From Methylocapsa sp. S129 (GTDB lineage Bacteria; Pseudomonadota; Alphaproteobacteria; Rhizobiales; Beijerinckiaceae), in NCBI RefSeq assembly GCF_009765995.1, contig NZ_LMUI01000030.1, positions 185,418 through 249,417 on the forward strand: 64,000 bases of DNA, read 5' to 3'. Positions within the stretch are counted from its first letter, which is position 1; the number at the start of each line of letters is the position of its first letter. This document shows positions 61,822 to 64,000 of the stretch, piece by piece. The notes under the pieces are model-generated. The model was not told the origin of the DNA. It ran no database searches and saw nothing but the letters and a program-made list of their open reading frames with translations. The translations under genes and the position numbers were made by a program.

Positions 61822-63474
61822 ATGGCGCAGCAATTCGTTTATCACATGAAGGGCCTCACCAAGACTTGGCCGGGCGGCAAGAAGGTGCTCGAAAACGTGC
61901 ATCTGTCTTTCTACCCCACCGCCAAGATCGGCGTGCTCGGCGTCAACGGTTCGGGCAAGTCGACGCTGCTGCGCATCATGGCGGGCATCGACACGGAATT
62001 TAACGGCGAAGGCTTCATCGCCGAGGGCGCGCGCGTCGGCTATCTCCCGCAGGAGCCCCATCTCGATCCCGATCTGGGCGTGCGCGGCAATGTGATGCTG
62101 GGCGTCGCGGAAAAGCAGGCCATTCTCGATCGCTACAACGAACTGGCGATGAATTATTCCGACGAGACGGCCGACGAAATGACGCGGCTGCAGGACGAGA
62201 TCGAGTCGCAGGGTCTTTGGGACCTCGACAGCCAGGTCGAACAGGCGATGGACGCGCTCGGCTGCCCGCCCGACGAAGCCGATGTCGACAGCCTGTCGGG
62301 CGGCGAACGGCGCCGCATTGCGCTCTGCCGGCTGCTGCTGGAAAAGCCCGAGATGCTGCTGCTCGACGAGCCCACGAACCATCTCGACGCTGAGACGGTG
62401 AACTGGCTCGAAGGGCATTTGCGCCAATATCCCGGCGCCATCCTGATCGTCACCCACGATCGCTACTTCCTCGACAATGTCACCGGCTGGATTCTCGAAC
62501 TCGATCGCGGCCGCGGCATTCCCTATGAGGGCAATTATTCGTCCTGGCTGAAGCAGAAACAGAAGCGCCTCGCGCAGGAAGGCCGCGAAGAAGAATCGCG
62601 CCAGCGCGCTTTGGAGGCCGAAAGCGAGTGGATCGCCTCCTCGCCCAAGGCCCGCCAGACCAAATCGAAAGCGCGCATCCAGGCCTATGAGGAGCTCGTT
62701 CAAAAGCAGAACGACAAAGCGCCGACGACCGCGCAGATCATCATTCCGGTCGCCGAGCGGCTCGGCAATAATGTCATTGATTTCGAAGAGCTCTCGAAGG
62801 GCTTCGGCGACACACTGCTGATCGACAAGCTCTCGTTCCGCCTGCCGCCCGGCGGCATCGTCGGCGTGATCGGTCCCAACGGCGCGGGCAAGACCACTTT
62901 GTTCCGCATGATCACCGGGCAGGAAAAACCGGACAGCGGTTCGATCAAGATCGGCGAATCCGTTCAGCTCGGCTATGTCGACCAGTCGCGCGACGCGCTC
63001 AACGACAAGAAGAACGTCTGGGAGGAAATCTCCGGCGGCCAGGACATCATTTATCTCGGCAAGCGCGAAATCAATTCGCGCGCCTATTGCTCGACCTTTA
63101 ACTTCAAGGGCTCGGACCAGCAAAAGAAAGTCGGCATGCTGTCAGGCGGCGAGCGCAACCGTGTGCATCTGGCCAAAATGCTCAAAGGCGGCGCCAATCT
63201 GCTGCTGCTCGACGAGCCGACCAACGACCTCGACGTCGACACCTTGCGCGCGCTAGAAGACGCTTTGCTCGATTTTGCCGGCTGCGCCGTCATCATCTCG
63301 CATGATCGCTTCTTCCTCGACCGCATCGCCACCCACATCCTCGCCTTCGAGGGCGACAGTCATGTCGAATGGTTCGAGGGCAATTTCGCCGATTACGAAG
63401 AAGACAAGAAGCGGCGGCTGGGGCTCGACAGCGTGATCCCGCATCGGCTGAAGTACAAGAAGTTTTCGCGGTAG
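61822..63474 (+). CDS. ettA: EttA, energy-dependent translational throttle protein
   Basis: A 550-residue ABC-F protein. Two NBDs: Walker [16 protein letters not shown] and [14 protein letters not shown], signatures [15 protein letters not shown] and [15 protein letters not shown], with Walker [13 protein letters not shown] and [12 protein letters not shown]. The arm and linker insert ([20 protein letters not shown]) match EttA. ATG 61822 ([12 protein letters not shown]) has AAGGA upstream; the frame to 61732 is not credible as protein. It binds the ribosomal E site and gates translation according to ATP/ADP. Confidence 0.96.
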   Translation: MAQQFVYHMKGLTKTWPGGKKVLENVHLSFYPTAKIGVLGVNGSGKSTLLRIMAGIDTEFNGEGFIAEGARVGYLPQEPHLDPDLGVRGNVMLGVAEKQAILDRYNELAMNYSDETADEMTRLQDEIESQGLWDLDSQVEQAMDALGCPPDEADVDSLSGGERRRIALCRLLLEKPEMLLLDEPTNHLDAETVNWLEGHLRQYPGAILIVTHDRYFLDNVTGWILELDRGRGIPYEGNYSSWLKQKQKRLAQEGREEESRQRALEAESEWIASSPKARQTKSKARIQAYEELVQKQNDKAPTTAQIIIPVAERLGNNVIDFEELSKGFGDTLLIDKLSFRLPPGGIVGVIGPNGAGKTTLFRMITGQEKPDSGSIKIGESVQLGYVDQSRDALNDKKNVWEEISGGQDIIYLGKREINSRAYCSTFNFKGSDQQKKVGMLSGGERNRVHLAKMLKGGANLLLLDEPTNDLDVDTLRALEDALLDFAGCAVIISHDRFFLDRIATHILAFEGDSHVEWFEGNFADYEEDKKRRLGLDSVIPHRLKYKKFSR

Positions 63475-63496
63475 CAGTAAAAAAGCGGCGGCCGCC

Positions 63497-63757
63497 TCAC
63501 CCCACCTTCTCGCTGAGCCACATTTTGATCAGCGACTGATAGGGCACGTCGCGCTTGTTGGCGGCGATTTTGATCTCGTCGAGCAATCTGACGGGCAGAC
63601 GCAACGAGATCGCCGTTTTGCTCGGCTGCAGGTTCGGCAGCCGCGCGGGCTTTGCCCGGCTCCAGTCGAGAGGACCCGCGGAGTCCGTGCGCTCCCAATA
63701 GGCGCGCTCCTCCGCCTCGTCAGCGAAGGAGGGGATAGTCTTACGCGCCTTTTTCAT
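63497..63757 (-). CDS. CopG/BrnA-type antitoxin of a type II toxin-antitoxin system
   Basis: An 86-residue protein: KARKTIPSFADEAEERAYWE, then DWSRAKPARLPNLQPSKTAI, SLRLPVRLLDEIKIAANKRD and VPYQSLIKMWLSEKVG. This is the CopG_antitoxin family pattern, whose ribbon-helix-helix begins in SLRLP. AAGGAAAGG lies before ATG 63757. The toxin gene usually precedes this antitoxin, which on the minus strand would be to the right; no toxin frame is visible before the intron end at about 63920. Confidence 0.88.
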   Translation of the reverse strand: MKKARKTIPSFADEAEERAYWERTDSAGPLDWSRAKPARLPNLQPSKTAISLRLPVRLLDEIKIAANKRDVPYQSLIKMWLSEKVG

Positions 63758-63919
63758 AAGCGGACCTTTCCTTGGCGCACATGTCGCGCGCCGAATATAC
63801 CCGCCTGTCAATGCGTAGAACAGAGCATGCCCGAGTTCACTTCCTATAAGAGGATCAACCAGGGCGGAATTGTCCATTGTTTGCATGGCGGAGCGGCGCG
63901 CGGGAGGAATTCGCAGTCA

Positions 63920-64000
63920 ATCGGGATAGGGGGGCGTCTTGCGACGCCGCCCCTCCCACACCACCGGGCGTACGGGTCCGTACCACGGCGGTTCGGCGGA
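63920..64000 (-). mobile_element. 3' end of a group II intron (domains V and VI), continuing beyond the window
   Basis: Read on the minus strand from 64000 to 63920, the sequence contains ACCGCC...TACGG ACC CGTA...GGTGGTGTGGGAGG and then a second stem GGGGCGGCGTCGCAAGACGC followed by CTATCCCGAT. This matches, from memory, the domain V (catalytic) and domain VI hairpins that end many bacterial group II introns. The lower DV stem ACCGCC/GGTGGT and the upper GTACG/CGTAC stem can both form. The reverse-transcriptase frame would lie to the right, outside the window. The exact 3' splice site is approximate. Confidence 0.7.

Overview
The window reads as chromosomal DNA of a high-GC alphaproteobacterium, most likely Hyphomicrobiales (Rhizobiales), perhaps near Beijerinckiaceae/Methylocystaceae/Roseiarcaceae. 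This rests on strongly G/C-biased third positions, the gene pairs phaR/phaAB and ccr/ecm (ethylmalonyl-CoA pathway), the membrane urate oxidase PuuD, a CopG-type antitoxin, and palindromic intergenic repeats of the kind common in that order. I could not run searches, so the genus is an inference. Genes are dense. I saw no rRNA, tRNA, CRISPR array or prophage.

Layout. (1) 1-11.2 kb: one long plus-strand cluster for uptake and breakdown of an N-heterocycle. It holds a BMP/nucleoside-type ABC importer (two permeases, one ATPase), a protein very like biuret hydrolase, a cyanuric acid hydrolase/barbiturase family enzyme, a second isochorismatase-fold hydrolase, AtzG-, AtzE- and AtzH-like proteins, a 5-formyltetrahydrofolate cyclo-ligase-like protein, a TrzN/AtzA-type amidohydrolase and a 2-oxoglutarate dioxygenase. 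(2) 11.2-22.4 kb: methyltransferase and gloB, then phaR, phaA and phaB, a 14-TM exporter, ethylmalonyl-CoA mutase, crotonyl-CoA carboxylase/reductase and a YihY protein. These cover PHB synthesis and key steps of acetyl-CoA assimilation. (3) 23-28.3 kb: flavin oxidoreductase, a MarR regulator with a perfect palindromic operator beside a divergent SDR/GNAT pair, and two convergent MarR-GNAT fusion genes whose upstream palindromes share one core. (4) 28.4-32.6 kb: PEBP protein, a RuBisCO-like protein overlapping a cupin gene, a small membrane protein, a P-loop kinase-like protein and a mismatch DNA glycosylase. (5) 32.6-40.3 kb, minus strand: sugar ABC transporter, phosphomannomutase/phosphoglucomutase, a membrane aspartic protease and xylose isomerase. 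(6) 40.5-45.3 kb: an orphan DNA methyltransferase, then allantoate amidohydrolase, PuuD and a divergent LysR regulator (purine catabolism). (7) 45.5-49.2 kb: tolQ-tolR-tolA-tolB without an adjacent pal. (8) 49.4-56.3 kb: cupin, DUF1444-like protein, ornithine decarboxylase behind a long structured leader, GNAT, an exported isoaspartyl methyltransferase-like protein and a second luciferase-like oxidoreductase. (9) 55.7-59 kb: a CGNR-type regulator facing two alpha/beta hydrolases and an SDR, with shared GTTAC half-sites. (10) 59-64 kb: exported hydrolase, tannase-family esterase, EttA, a CopG antitoxin and, at the right edge, the 3' end of a group II intron on the minus strand.

The best candidate for an under-described system is the 1-11.2 kb cluster. 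It places two routes from ring-opened cyanurate to allophanate side by side (BiuH, and AtzEG plus AtzH) and adds an upstream deaminase/hydrolase and an oxygenase. No allophanate hydrolase or regulator is visible, so either they lie to the left of the window or the true substrate is something other than cyanurate (barbiturate or a purine-derived ureide).
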